From: Paludibaculum fermentans
GTDB taxonomy: Bacteria > Acidobacteriota > Terriglobia > Bryobacterales > Bryobacteraceae
DNA: 64,000 nt
Assembly (NCBI RefSeq): GCF_015277775.1
Contig: NZ_CP063849.1
Location: forward strand, 5,657,501 to 5,721,500
Reading direction: 5' to 3'
The notes under the pieces are model-generated. The model had not been told where the DNA came from. It was given only the letters and a program-made list of their open reading frames with translations, and did no database searches. Below, one piece after another: positions 8,556-17,823 of the stretch. Numbering within the stretch: the first letter of the stretch is position 1; each line of letters opens with the position of its first letter. The translations under genes were made by a program, and so were the position numbers.

Positions 8556-9731
8556 GTGAGCCGTGAAGCCGTGATCGTTTCCGTTGCGCGAACCCCCATT
8601 GGCCGCGCCTACCGGGGGGCATTCAATGCGACTCCGGCGCCCACGCTGGCTGCTCACGCGATTCGCGCCGCAGTGGAGCGCGCCCAGGTCGACCCTGGCG
8701 AGATTGAGGACTGCATTCTCGGGTGCGCGATGCCCCAGGGCCTGCAACACACCATCGGCCGGACCGCCGCCCTCACCGCCGGCCTGCCGGTCGCCGTCGC
8801 CGGCCAGACGGTCGACCGGCAATGCTCTTCGGGGCTGATGAGCGTCTCCATGGCATCGAAACAGGTGGTGATGGACCGCATGGATGTCGTGGTGGCGGGT
8901 GGTGTGGACTCCATCTCGCTGGTGCAGACCGAGCAGTTCCGGGCCGGCTCCGATCCGGCCCTGCTCGCGTTGCACCCGGATATCTACATGCCGATGATCG
9001 ACACGGCCGAGGTGGTGGCCCGGCGCTACGGCATTTCGCGCGAGCAGCAGGATGTCTATGCCTGCGAGTCGCAGCGCCGTACGGCGGAGGCCCAGGAGGC
9101 CGGCCGCTTCGACCAGGAGATCGTGGCGGTACGAGCGAACAAACTGGTGACGGACAAGGCCACCGGCGCGGCTTCGCTGGAAGAGACCGTGCTGCACCGC
9201 GACGAAGGCAACCGTCCCGGCACCACACTGGAGGGGCTCGCGGCATTGAAGCCGGTGCGTCCGGACGGGTGCATTACGGCGGGCAACGCCAGCCAGTTAT
9301 CGGACGGAGCCTCGGCCTGTGTGGTGATGGAGGCGCGCCTGGCGGCTTCCCGCGGCTTGCGGCCGCTGGGCCGGTACTGTGGCATGGCGGTAGCCGGTAC
9401 CGAACCGGATGAGATGGGCATCGGGCCGGTGTTTGCCGTGCCGAAACTCCTCAAGCGCTTCGACCTCACAATGGAGGACATCGGACTGTGGGAGTTGAAT
9501 GAAGCCTTCGCCGTGCAGGTGATCTATTGCCGCGATCGTCTCGGCATTCCCGGCGAGCGGTTGAACGTCAACGGCGGCGCGATCTCAATTGGCCATCCGT
9601 ACGGCATGTCGGGCAATCGCCTGGTGGGCCATGCGCTGATCGAGGGGCGTCGGCGAAACGTCCGCTATGTGGTGGTGACGATGTGCGTGGGCGGCGGCAT
9701 GGGCGCGGCCGGGCTGTTTGAGGTTCTGTGA
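8556..9731 (+). CDS. Thiolase, acetyl-CoA C-acyltransferase
   Basis: A 391-residue thiolase with the complete catalytic set. The acylated Cys90 is in VDRQCSSG, the NEAF motif follows later, and the C-terminus carries [11 protein letters not shown] (His) and MCVGGGMG (second Cys). It cleaves a 3-ketoacyl-CoA to acetyl-CoA and a shortened acyl-CoA. I start at the GTG 8556 because GGGGAGGG lies about eight bases before it and the protein then begins [13 protein letters not shown], as family members do. An in-frame ATG at 8538 inside the SDR gene would add six residues. With the upstream SDR and the divergent CoA-transferase it forms a compact acyl-CoA degradation module. Confidence 0.9.
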   Translation: MSREAVIVSVARTPIGRAYRGAFNATPAPTLAAHAIRAAVERAQVDPGEIEDCILGCAMPQGLQHTIGRTAALTAGLPVAVAGQTVDRQCSSGLMSVSMASKQVVMDRMDVVVAGGVDSISLVQTEQFRAGSDPALLALHPDIYMPMIDTAEVVARRYGISREQQDVYACESQRRTAEAQEAGRFDQEIVAVRANKLVTDKATGAASLEETVLHRDEGNRPGTTLEGLAALKPVRPDGCITAGNASQLSDGASACVVMEARLAASRGLRPLGRYCGMAVAGTEPDEMGIGPVFAVPKLLKRFDLTMEDIGLWELNEAFAVQVIYCRDRLGIPGERLNVNGGAISIGHPYGMSGNRLVGHALIEGRRRNVRYVVVTMCVGGGMGAAGLFEVL

Positions 9732-9946
9732 GGCAAGGAGCAACCCGCGCCGCGTAGCGACCCCGGCTGACCACCGGCATCTGCGCGGAGTCAACTCGTA
9801 GGGCCGCAATCGTGAGGGGTAGATGGGGCGGCTAACCCACACACAGTCCACTGCTCGAGTTGAGGAAGTGCCGCTCTCCGTTCCCAAATGTCCGTCTAAG
9901 CCTACGATGCGCCCGGCCCCTCGTTCAGCAGGTCAGCGGTTGGTTA

Positions 9947-9952
9947 TATACT
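9947..9952 (+). promoter_or_regulatory. Possible -10 box (TATACT) of the Tat-exported esterase gene
   Basis: TATACT lies about 70 bases before the ATG at 10023, in a 291-base intergenic region otherwise lacking coding character. The -35 region at the proper spacing (TTCAGC) is weak. This is a pattern match only. Confidence 0.25.
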
Positions 9953-10022
9953 GAGCCGTGCCGGAGGGCGCGGGCGAACGCAAAGACGGCCTGCTGCCCT
10001 TTAGCGAGGAGAGAGAGATCTC

Positions 10023-11699
10023 ATGTCGCCTTCTAATAAAGGTTTCGGATTCAACCGCCGCCAGGCGCTTCTGTCGGCTACCTCGGGTGTGGTCGCGCTG
10101 ACGGGCGCAACTTCGGTTTCGGAAGTCAAAGCGGCCACTACCGCGAGTGCAAGCTGCAGTACGCCGCGGTCGGCAGTTGCGAAAACGCAGTACGGGAAGG
10201 TGCGCGGCTATGTGGAAGACGGCGTGCTGACCTTTAAGGGCGTCCCATACGGCGCCGACACAGGCGGCGAGAACCGATGGCTTCCGGCCAAGGCGCCCAA
10301 GTCGTGGGACGGCGAGTATCCGGCCTTGATCTATGGCGCAAACTGCCCGCAACGCCTGCACAGCTGGACGAGCGAACAGACTTTCCTTTTCCAGTGGACG
10401 GATGGCTGGCAGAGCGAGGACATGCTCAAGCTCAACATCTGGACCTCCAGCTTGAGCGGCAAGCGGCCGGTGATGGTCTACCTGCATGGCGGCGGCTTCA
10501 CTTTCGGTTCGGCCTATGAACTCGCCTCCCAGGACGGGGCGCAGATGGCCCGGCATTACGACGTCGTCTCGGTGACAGTCAACCACCGCCTCAACGTGCT
10601 CGGATTCCTCGACGTGTCGTCGATCGGCGGGCCGGCTTATGCCGACTCCGTGAACGTCGGGATGACGGACCTAGTGGCAGCGCTGCAATGGGTGCGCGAC
10701 AATATCGCCAATTTCGGTGGCGATCCAAGCTGCGTCATGATCTACGGCCAGTCCGGCGGGGGATCCAAGGTGACCACGCTCCTCGGGATGCCCTCTGCGG
10801 AGGGCCTGATCCACCGGGCGTCGGCGCAGTCGGGCGGGGGCGGCAATCCTCCGAGTGCCGAGGAGTCAAAAGAGTATGCCAAACAGGTGATCGCGGAGTT
10901 GGGCGTGAAGGACATCTCCGCGCTGCAGAAGATCGAGTGGGCGAAGCTCAATGAGGTCAGCAATGCTGTCGCGGCCCGGATGAATCCGGCCATTGGCGCT
11001 GGTGGGCCGACTCCAGCGCCGGGCACTGCCAGACCGCGGGTAGGTCCAGGGCCGACGGTCGACGGGCGCCTCATCACCATGCGGTCTTTCTACGATGCCG
11101 CTCCGGAGATTTCAAAGAACGTACCGCTGCTGTTCGGCTCGGTCAGCGAGGAGGGGAACATCATGTCCTCGCGGCCAACGGAGAGCCAGTGGCTAGCCAA
11201 TCTCACCAAGGCCTATGGGGACGTCAAGGCCAAGTCGCTGGTAGAGGGGCTGAAGAAGGCACACCCGGAGAAGAGCATCCGCACGCTTTCCTATATGTGC
11301 AGCGGCTCGGGGTTGAACAGCCTGAACATGCGCAACAACGTTACTCGAATGGCAACCATGAAGTACAACCAGAAGGGCGCGGCCGCCTATGCGTGGTACT
11401 TCACATGGCAGTCGCCGATGCTGGAGGATGCGGGCGCCTGGCACACGGCGGAGCTGGCGTTCTGCTTCGACAATACCAGGCGCTGCGATCAAGGGACCGG
11501 CAATGGGCCGGATGCCCAGGCACTTGCAAGAAAAATGGCAACGGCCTGGGCGAATTTCGCCAGGACGGGCAATCCGAGCCAGCCCGGATTGAAGTGGGAG
11601 CCGTTCGAGCCGGCGACCGGGCGGACGATGGTGTTCGACAGCAATTGCCGGATGATCAACGATCCAGAAGGCGACGTGCGCAGGCTGTTGTTGGCCTAA
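10023..11699 (+). CDS. Type-B carboxylesterase with twin-arginine signal
   Basis: A 558-residue secreted esterase. Residues 11-14 (NRRQ) and the following hydrophobic stretch to about 32 form a twin-arginine signal, so it should be exported folded. The oxyanion motif HGGG is at 155-158 and the nucleophile Ser244 in GQSGGG, with SEDMLKLNIW at 131-140 matching the family signature. A purine-rich GAGGAGAGAGAG site precedes the ATG. It is a second, divergent member of the same family as the esterase at 3868-5493, but carries a Tat rather than a Sec signal. It stands alone, with its own promoter region. The substrate is unknown; related acidobacterial enzymes are annotated only as carboxylesterases. 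Confidence 0.87.
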   Translation: MSPSNKGFGFNRRQALLSATSGVVALTGATSVSEVKAATTASASCSTPRSAVAKTQYGKVRGYVEDGVLTFKGVPYGADTGGENRWLPAKAPKSWDGEYPALIYGANCPQRLHSWTSEQTFLFQWTDGWQSEDMLKLNIWTSSLSGKRPVMVYLHGGGFTFGSAYELASQDGAQMARHYDVVSVTVNHRLNVLGFLDVSSIGGPAYADSVNVGMTDLVAALQWVRDNIANFGGDPSCVMIYGQSGGGSKVTTLLGMPSAEGLIHRASAQSGGGGNPPSAEESKEYAKQVIAELGVKDISALQKIEWAKLNEVSNAVAARMNPAIGAGGPTPAPGTARPRVGPGPTVDGRLITMRSFYDAAPEISKNVPLLFGSVSEEGNIMSSRPTESQWLANLTKAYGDVKAKSLVEGLKKAHPEKSIRTLSYMCSGSGLNSLNMRNNVTRMATMKYNQKGAAAYAWYFTWQSPMLEDAGAWHTAELAFCFDNTRRCDQGTGNGPDAQALARKMATAWANFARTGNPSQPGLKWEPFEPATGRTMVFDSNCRMINDPEGDVRRLLLA

Positions 11700-11830
11700 T
11701 CGAAAGACCGGGTGGAGACGGCGTTGTTGCGCTGCGACGTCTTTAGCAGGGGTCGGATGCGAGAGCTACGCTGGCGAGCGGATTCGCCGATGCGCCATGC
11801 CCAGGCGGCCTTATGGCAGGAGGACAATGA

Positions 11831-12310
11831 ATGACTCTCGAAGTGGAAGTGATGGCAGATCAGATCCGTCGAGCCTTTCGCGGCGAGTCCTGGCATGGGC
11901 CCTCGGTGCTTGAGGTGCTGGCGGGTGTTTCGGCCGAGGACGCCGCGGCCCACCCGATCGCAGGCGCTCATAGCATTTGGGAAATTGTTCTTCACATGAC
12001 CGCAGGATACAGGTTGGTTCTGCGGCGGGTTCGCGGCGAGGATGCGCAGTTTTCGCTGGTGGAAGGGTGGCCTCCCGTGCCGGCGTTGAGTTCGGAGGCC
12101 TGGCTTGAGAGCCAGCGCACCTTGGAGGAACTGAATCAGCAGCTCCAGAGCGCCGTGCGCACTTTCCCAGCGGAACGCCTTTCGCAAGCGCTCGGCTCTG
12201 AGTATTCGGCTTATACCCAGTTCTGCGGAGCGCCTCAACACGACGTTTACCATGCGGGCCAGATCACGATTCTGAAGAAGGCACTCGCGGCGGCGCGAGG
12301 AGCGGCCTAA
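11831..12310 (+). CDS. DinB-family protein
   Basis: A 159-residue cytoplasmic protein of the DinB/YfiT-like four-helix family. The pattern of metal-binding histidines is visible in IWEIVLHMTAGY (around residue 55) and in QHDVYHAGQITILKKA near the C-terminus. Family members are thiol-dependent or metal-dependent enzymes of mostly unknown substrate, and some are stress-induced. A perfect AGGAGG site sits eight bases before the ATG. Its stop codon overlaps by four bases the end of the convergent sigma factor gene. It is probably a single-gene unit. Confidence 0.82.
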   Translation: MTLEVEVMADQIRRAFRGESWHGPSVLEVLAGVSAEDAAAHPIAGAHSIWEIVLHMTAGYRLVLRRVRGEDAQFSLVEGWPPVPALSSEAWLESQRTLEELNQQLQSAVRTFPAERLSQALGSEYSAYTQFCGAPQHDVYHAGQITILKKALAAARGAA

Positions 12311-13284
12311 CCGGCGCCAGCCACGGCAAGCGCACGCACCAGGTGGCGCAACTTATCTGGATTGTGCACCACATACAGCGCCCGAATGACCTCACCCTCA
12401 ATCTCGAACGCCGCAGCCTGAACCGGGCCTTCGGGTGCCTCCACGATAACGCCAGGCAATCCATTGACAAGTGCAAAGCGAAACCTGACATCCTTGCGCC
12501 ACTCCGGATTGAGGCGCTCCCGCGTGGCGCCCACCAGGAATCGCAGCGCGCGATCGGCGCCGGTGATCTCGTGGCCGCCCCCGTGCCGGTTGGCGTTGGT
12601 CAGGGCCGCTGCCGGTTTGCCACCGCCGTCCGTCACGATGCGGACGTCGCTGGCTAGCAACTGCGTCAATGCATTGAGATCGCCAGACTGGGTTGCCGCT
12701 GAGAATGCCGAGATGAGCCGCACGTGCTTCGCATCGATCCCGCCCACGGGTTCCGGCGGCGCGCCCGTGCCGCGTGGCCGCAAGGTCCGGACGTGCGTGC
12801 GAGCGCGGGTTGCCAGCTTCCGGCACGCGGCCTCGCTTCGCTCCAAGGTGCTGGCCACTTCGGTGAAGGAGAAATCGAACACGTCATGCAACAGGAAGGC
12901 TGCGCGCTCAAGCGGCGACAACCGATCAAGCGTCAAAAGCAACGCGATGGATAAATCCTCAGCCAGTTCCGTGCGTCTGTCGGGCAGGAGAGCGGCCGTG
13001 TCCAAAACCGGCTCCGGCAACCATGGACCTACATATTCCTCGTGCCGTGCGCGCGCCGAGGTCAGGATGTCGAGACAAATCCTTGTTGTGATGCTCATAA
13101 GAAATGCCCGTGGATCTGACACTTTGCCGCGATCGGCCGCATGCCAGCGCAGGTAGGTCTCCTGCACCGCATCCTCGGCGTCAGCCATCGATCCGAGCAT
13201 CCGGTAGCCGAGGCCGAGGAGCCGGCGGCGATGGGACTCGAAGGTCGCGGCCGGATCTGAGTTTGTTGAACTCACCGAGCTCAC
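12307..13284 (-). CDS. ECF41-type RNA polymerase sigma factor (SigJ-like)
   Basis: A 325-residue extracytoplasmic-function sigma factor with a C-terminal SnoaL-like extension. Region 2 is at about 15-80 and region 4 at about 115-170. The ECF41 hallmarks are present: WLPEPV in the linker (88-93), DGGGK at 219-223, NGLPGVIV in the extension and NPDKL at 308-312. In this group the extension itself tunes sigma activity instead of a classical anti-sigma factor. The start is a GTG whose GTGA overlaps the stop of the membrane protein gene upstream, so translation of the two is coupled. ECF41 genes are usually next to carboxymuconolactone decarboxylase-, oxidoreductase- or epimerase-type partners; none is seen here. 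Confidence 0.9.
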   Translation of the reverse strand: MSSVSSTNSDPAATFESHRRRLLGLGYRMLGSMADAEDAVQETYLRWHAADRGKVSDPRAFLMSITTRICLDILTSARARHEEYVGPWLPEPVLDTAALLPDRRTELAEDLSIALLLTLDRLSPLERAAFLLHDVFDFSFTEVASTLERSEAACRKLATRARTHVRTLRPRGTGAPPEPVGGIDAKHVRLISAFSAATQSGDLNALTQLLASDVRIVTDGGGKPAAALTNANRHGGGHEITGADRALRFLVGATRERLNPEWRKDVRFRFALVNGLPGVIVEAPEGPVQAAAFEIEGEVIRALYVVHNPDKLRHLVRALAVAGAG

Positions 13285-13730
13285 GTCATTCGTCCCGGTT
13301 CAAAGGCTGCGCGACGGCGACGGGTGAGCCCGGGCACGCCAAGGGCGACGGCAATCAGGCCGAGAACGAATGCCGCGGCGCCACCCACCACCCCGTTACC
13401 GGTGCCGGGACCTCCATTGGCAATCGCCACATTCAAGCCCCCACTGACCGCTGCGAGGAATCCCGCGACCAGGGCAACGGTGGGTCCCAGCCGCCCGGAG
13501 TCGGCTCCGAAACGACTCGTGGGGCGCACCCGAGCCAAACTACCCACAAGCACGCCCACCAGTCCCATCACAGCAGCCGTAGTTGCCCAGAGACGCCGTG
13601 GGGTCAGTCCGTAGACCGTGGTGGTCGCTGGCTCGGAAACGTGCGCGACCACCAAGACGGCATGCACGAGCCCGGCAAATATGGCGGCTGCGGCCACGGC
13701 GGTAATGATGAGGGTGATGAGTCGTCTCAC
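13281..13730 (-). CDS. Small multi-spanning membrane protein, DUF6223-like
   Basis: A 149-residue hydrophobic protein with about four transmembrane segments: roughly residues 4-26, 46-66, 83-105 and 113-133. An Arg-rich cytoplasmic tail follows. YGLTPRRLWATTAAVMGLVG resembles a family of small bacterial membrane proteins (DUF6223) that I recall from actinobacteria. The gene directly precedes the ECF41 sigma factor with a GTGA overlap. A role as membrane partner or signal input for that sigma factor is plausible, but it is inferred from position alone. No catalytic motif is visible. Confidence 0.75.
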   Translation of the reverse strand: MRRLITLIITAVAAAAIFAGLVHAVLVVAHVSEPATTTVYGLTPRRLWATTAAVMGLVGVLVGSLARVRPTSRFGADSGRLGPTVALVAGFLAAVSGGLNVAIANGGPGTGNGVVGGAAAFVLGLIAVALGVPGLTRRRRAAFEPGRMT

Positions 13731-14015
13731 AGATTCTGTCTCCAGCCTACAGTTGTGAGACGGAGCAGGCCGCTGGAATGTGACATTGCAGCCACCGAGG
13801 ATCGGCTAGTAAACCCCAGACGTTGCGGATGCGATGCGCGACGCCAATACCTTCGCCTAGGCTCTCAGGGGAGAACGCATCAACCAGCCGTGGCGTGCTC
13901 GCAAAGTTTCATTCTGTCGGCCGCACTAAGAGCGGATTTGATTGACCTGACAAGGAAGCGCCTGATGCTTAAATCGCAGAAGCGAGGGCGTCAAGCTGTA
14001 GGCTGTTGATGCTAT

Positions 14016-14092
14016 TGGTCGGGGCGGGGCGATTTGAACGCCCGACCCCCTGCGCCCAAGGCAGGTGCGCTACCAGGCTGCGCTACGCCCCG
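14016..14092 (-). tRNA. tRNA-Pro (anticodon TGG)
   Basis: Read on the minus strand, the acceptor stem CGGGGCG pairs with CGCCCCG and is followed by ACCA, so the CCA end is encoded. The D arm contains GCGCAGCCTGGTAGCGC. The anticodon stem CCTGC/GCAGG encloses the loop CTTGGGC, giving anticodon TGG. The T arm is GGGCG-TTCAAAT-CGCCC. Length is 77 bases including CCA. Confidence 0.97.
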
Positions 14093-14169
14093 ACATTGCT
14101 ACACCTTCTCATTCTAGAACACTTGCATCGCTCGAATCCGCATCGCTTGCGGAGCCAGCCGTGGCAGCC

Positions 14170-15594
14170 TCACGCCGCGTTCAGCGGGAGCCTTACCTGA
14201 AACACGGTCCGCCCCGGTTCGGAATCCACCAGGATCGTCCCCTTGTGGCTGCGCACAATGCGGCGCACGATATCGAGCCCCAGGCCCGTCCCCTCGCCCA
14301 CACCCTTGGTCGTGAAGAACGGATCGAAGATCCGGCTGCGCACCTCGGGCGGAATGCCGGGGCCGTTGTCGCCAACCTCCACCAGGATGCCCTCCGGTTC
14401 CAGGCACGTCCGCACGGTCAGCACCTTCGGCTGGCCGGCGGGCATCGCACCCATCGCATCCATGGCATCGATCGCATTGTCGATCAGGTTCGTCCAGATC
14501 TGGTTCAACGCGCTGCCGTTCGCACGCACCTTCGGCAGCTGGCCGCTCAGGTTCCGGTTCACCGTGAAGCCGTGCTTCAACTGGTGCTGGAACATGCGGA
14601 GCGTGAGGTCGATCCCCTGCTCCACATCCACTTCCGACACCGGACTCTGGTCCATGTAGGAGTACAGCTTCACCGCCTGCACCAGATCGGAAATCCGCCT
14701 CGACGCCTCTTCCAATTCGCGCGTCAGGCACAGCGTCTGGTGATCGGCCACGATCAACTTGAGAAAGTTCGCCAGGGGATCCAGCGGCAGCGCCGCCGAT
14801 AGCGGTTTCAACTCCTCCAGCGTGATCCGGGCCTCGACGAGTGCCGAGGCCAGCGAGCTCGGCAAACCGGCGTGGTCCAGCCAGTCCGACATATCCGATT
14901 CGAGATCGGCCCGCTCCAGCGCGTCGATGTCTCCCGGTGTACTGACGCATTCCTCGATCGACTCGATCATGCCGCTCATGCTCTCCCGGGCCCCGGGCGG
15001 AATCACAACTCCATGCAGCGCCACGGCCGCTTTGCGCCGCTCCTTCAGCACGTCCCGCAGCAGCGCCGACGACCGCACCGCGGCCGAGGCCGGGTTGTTG
15101 AGTTCATGCGCCAGCCCCGCCGCCAGCTTCCCCAGTGCCAGCAGCCGGCTGGAACCCTCTTCCATGCGCGTGATTTCCCGCGTCCGGTCCGTCATCTGCG
15201 AAACCAGCCGTTGGGCCACCAGCGGCGCGCGATACACCAGCTCCCTCAGGTGGGATGACTCCATCGCGGCCAACCGCGTCGGCACCACCGCCCAAACGCG
15301 GCCCGTCGCCTGCTTCATCCGGGAGAATGGCAGCACCCCTGTCGGGTGGCCGGCGGTTCCTACAATGAACTGGGCATACGGATCATCGTCCCGCCGGTAG
15401 TGGAGTTCGCCTTCCAGGACCAACTGGAACTCCGTCACCACATCGCCCTGATTCCACAGAACCTCGCCGGCTGCAAGCCGCCGGATGTGCATCTGTTGCG
15501 CAATCCAGGCTACTGCTTCCGTGCTCTCATCCTGGAAAAGCGGAGATTGCATCAGGTCCGCAATGGTTGCTGGTTCGTACGTCTCTTCCGGCAT
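14170..15594 (-). CDS. Histidine kinase with N-terminal cyclic-nucleotide-binding-like domain
   Basis: A 474-residue soluble sensor kinase. Residues about 15-130 look like a cNMP-binding/CRP-like domain (AAGEVLWNQGD then the beta-roll pattern FQLVLEGELHYR). A short coiled linker leads to the phospho-accepting His163 in LAHELNNPAS, and the ATPase domain has the N box NLIDNAIDAM and the G boxes DNGPGIPP and GEGTGLGLDI. There are no membrane segments, so it senses a cytoplasmic signal. It lies eight bases downstream of the receiver-reductase fusion gene and is surely in the same operon, which suggests that this protein phosphorylates that receiver domain. Confidence 0.88.
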   Translation of the reverse strand: MPEETYEPATIADLMQSPLFQDESTEAVAWIAQQMHIRRLAAGEVLWNQGDVVTEFQLVLEGELHYRRDDDPYAQFIVGTAGHPTGVLPFSRMKQATGRVWAVVPTRLAAMESSHLRELVYRAPLVAQRLVSQMTDRTREITRMEEGSSRLLALGKLAAGLAHELNNPASAAVRSSALLRDVLKERRKAAVALHGVVIPPGARESMSGMIESIEECVSTPGDIDALERADLESDMSDWLDHAGLPSSLASALVEARITLEELKPLSAALPLDPLANFLKLIVADHQTLCLTRELEEASRRISDLVQAVKLYSYMDQSPVSEVDVEQGIDLTLRMFQHQLKHGFTVNRNLSGQLPKVRANGSALNQIWTNLIDNAIDAMDAMGAMPAGQPKVLTVRTCLEPEGILVEVGDNGPGIPPEVRSRIFDPFFTTKGVGEGTGLGLDIVRRIVRSHKGTILVDSEPGRTVFQVRLPLNAA

Positions 15595-15602
15595 TTGATC
15601 CC

Positions 15603-17261
15603 CTACCGATTCCGCATGTACTGGCGAATGAAGTACAGAACAATCGAGCCTTCGCCCACGCTATTCGCCACCCGCCGCACCGCGCCATCGCGGACATCGC
15701 CCACCGCGAACACACCCGGCACGCTGGTCTCCAGCAGGTAAGGATCCCGGTCCATCTTCCAGCCGGCCGGCCGCTTGCCGTCCGAGAGAACATTGGCGCC
15801 GGTCAGCAGGAAGCCCTTGTTGTCCCGCCGGACTACTCCGTCGAGCCACTCAGTGTGCGGCTCCGCGCCAATGAAGATGAACAGAGCCGAGGCAGGCAGT
15901 TTCTCTATGCGTTTGTCCGGGAAGTGCCGGACGCTGATCTCCTGCAGCCGGCCTTCCCCGCAGACGGACTCCACCTCGGCATTCGGCATTACCGAAATGT
16001 TCGGGATGGTCTCGATCCGCTGCACCAGATAGTGGGACATCGATTTCGACAAGGCATCGCCGCGGACGATCATGGTCACGCTGCGCGCCACTTCGGCAAA
16101 GTGGACGGCGGCCTGTCCCGCCGAATTCGCTCCGCCGACAATGTAGACGTCTTCGTCCTTGCAGGACGCCGCCTCGGTCGTGGCGGCTCCATAGTAGATG
16201 CCCGCGCCTGTGAGCTGGTCCATTCCGGGCACATCCAACCGGCGCCATTGCACGCCTGCCGCGATGACGACACTGTGCGCGGCGAGTTCCTGGCCGTTGG
16301 AGAGCTTCACTACCCGGTATTCGCCTTCCACCGAAAGCCCGACCGCGTCGGCCGGCGCCAGGACCTCGACTCCGAACCGCTTCACCTGGGCTACGCCGCG
16401 GCGCGCCAGATCCGCGCCGCTCAAGCCTGACGGGAAACCCAGGTAGTTCTCGATCCGCGAACTCAAGCCCGCCTGACCGCCGGCCGCCTCGCGTTCCACC
16501 AGGACGGTCTTTAAACCCTCCGTGCTGCAGTACAGCGCACAAGCCAGGCCCGCCGGGCCCGCTCCGATCACAATCACGTCGTAGAACCGGCGGCTGGGCA
16601 CCGTAGCCAGGCCCAACTTCTGCGCGACTTGCGGCAGGTCGGGCTGTTCCAGAATGGTGCCGTCGGGGAAGATCAGGGCCGGCAGCGCCGGAGTCCGGCC
16701 GGCCAGTGCGGCGAGCACTCGTACGTCCGCCACGCCCTCCGGCTCCAACCAGCGGTAAGGCACTTGGCTCTTCGCCAGAAAGTCCTTTAGTTTGTGTGTC
16801 TCCGGAGCCCAACGAGTGCCCAGCACAATCGCACCGTCGAACTCTTCCCGGCTGGACGCCTGCCAGTCTTCCAGTTGATCGGCCAGCACCGGGTACAGAT
16901 TGTGCTCCGGCGGTTCCCACGGCTTCATCAGGTAGTGGTTCAGCTTGACCTTATTGATCGCCTCGATGGCCGCCGTCGAATCCGCATAGGCGGTCAGCAG
17001 CACCCGCTTGGCGGAGGGCTGCAGGGCGATCACTTCCTGCAGGAATTCCGTGCCGCTCATGTGCGGCATCCGCTGGTCGACCAGGAAGAGTGCCACCCGG
17101 TCGCCACGAGATGTCAACTGGCGGACAACGTCAATCGCCTTTTGAGGCGCATCCACCGCGATGATGCGATAGTCCTGGGAGAACTTAGCCTTGAGATCGC
17201 GCTCCACAGCGCGCAACACCGAAGTGTCGTCGTCGATCGCCAATATGTAGGGTTTTTTCAT
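15603..17261 (-). CDS. Receiver domain fused to a thioredoxin-reductase-like FAD protein lacking CxxC
   Basis: A 552-residue, three-part cytoplasmic protein. Residues 1-125 are a response-regulator receiver with Asp62 (VDQRMP) and Lys113. Residues about 140-220 look like a thioredoxin/glutaredoxin-like fold (VLGTRWAPETHKLKDFL, LPALIFPDGT). Residues 226-552 are a thioredoxin-reductase-like flavoprotein with FAD motif GAGPAG (233-238), NAD(P)H motif GGANSAGQA (376-384) and C-terminal VFAVGDVRDG. Where true thioredoxin reductase has its redox-active CxxC, this protein has AATTEAAS (359-366), so it cannot do the usual disulfide chemistry. The gene precedes the cNMP-domain histidine kinase by eight bases. 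It probably couples pyridine nucleotide or FAD state to phosphorylation. Confidence 0.87.
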   Translation of the reverse strand: MKKPYILAIDDDTSVLRAVERDLKAKFSQDYRIIAVDAPQKAIDVVRQLTSRGDRVALFLVDQRMPHMSGTEFLQEVIALQPSAKRVLLTAYADSTAAIEAINKVKLNHYLMKPWEPPEHNLYPVLADQLEDWQASSREEFDGAIVLGTRWAPETHKLKDFLAKSQVPYRWLEPEGVADVRVLAALAGRTPALPALIFPDGTILEQPDLPQVAQKLGLATVPSRRFYDVIVIGAGPAGLACALYCSTEGLKTVLVEREAAGGQAGLSSRIENYLGFPSGLSGADLARRGVAQVKRFGVEVLAPADAVGLSVEGEYRVVKLSNGQELAAHSVVIAAGVQWRRLDVPGMDQLTGAGIYYGAATTEAASCKDEDVYIVGGANSAGQAAVHFAEVARSVTMIVRGDALSKSMSHYLVQRIETIPNISVMPNAEVESVCGEGRLQEISVRHFPDKRIEKLPASALFIFIGAEPHTEWLDGVVRRDNKGFLLTGANVLSDGKRPAGWKMDRDPYLLETSVPGVFAVGDVRDGAVRRVANSVGEGSIVLYFIRQYMRNR

Positions 17262-17376
17262 GCACTTGGCGCTGAATGGGACGCGCTGCTCGGCCTAATG
17301 TCTCTGGAAACCATATCACCTTGTATTCTATCCCTTGCGGTCTTGGCAACCCGGCAGGCAGATCGCCAGGTGTGCT

Positions 17377-17790
17377 TCATGCGGCCCGCTCTGACACCAT
17401 TACATCAGCCAGCATGCGAACCGCCGCGGCGGCGTACTCCGTCACCTGCTCCGGCCGGATCCGCAGCAGCCGCGCGCACTGCTCCAGCGGCATAGACTGA
17501 AGAAAACGAAGGACAAAGCAGTGGCGCAGGCGCGCCGGCAAGGCCAGTACCCGCTGCATTTCGGGCGGGAGGCCCAGCTCCTCTCCGCCATGCTGCGGAC
17601 CGTCCAGAGCGGCGGACACTGTCCGCTGAAGCAGCGCCTCGTGCAACGATGCGCATTGCACGCCGCTATCCGTGATCTGCCGCAGACTTTCCGTCACCGC
17701 TGCGTCAGCCCTGCGCCGGCTGCCCGTCAGCAGCAGCGCCAGCGTATAGACTTCATTCAGAGATTCAGTGGTTACTTGCTTTTGAATCAT
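17377..17790 (-). CDS. Short sigma-70-like protein
   Basis: A 137-residue protein resembling a condensed ECF sigma factor. Residues about 10-40 (VYTLALLLTGSRRRADAAV) match the start of sigma region 2. Residues about 83-132 (LPARLRHCFVLRFLQSM then a helix-turn-helix-like ARLLRIRPEQVTEYAAAA) match region 4. The -10-recognising part of region 2 and the linker are much reduced. It may be a degenerate sigma factor, a DNA-binding regulator or a sigma-binding decoy. It sits between the reductase fusion and the secreted kinase-like protein, 33 bases downstream of the latter, so it may end that operon. Confidence 0.65.
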   Translation of the reverse strand: MIQKQVTTESLNEVYTLALLLTGSRRRADAAVTESLRQITDSGVQCASLHEALLQRTVSAALDGPQHGGEELGLPPEMQRVLALPARLRHCFVLRFLQSMPLEQCARLLRIRPEQVTEYAAAAVRMLADVMVSERAA

Positions 17791-17823
17791 GGCGTTAGTC
17801 CTGATGCCCTTTCTTCAGCCCAG

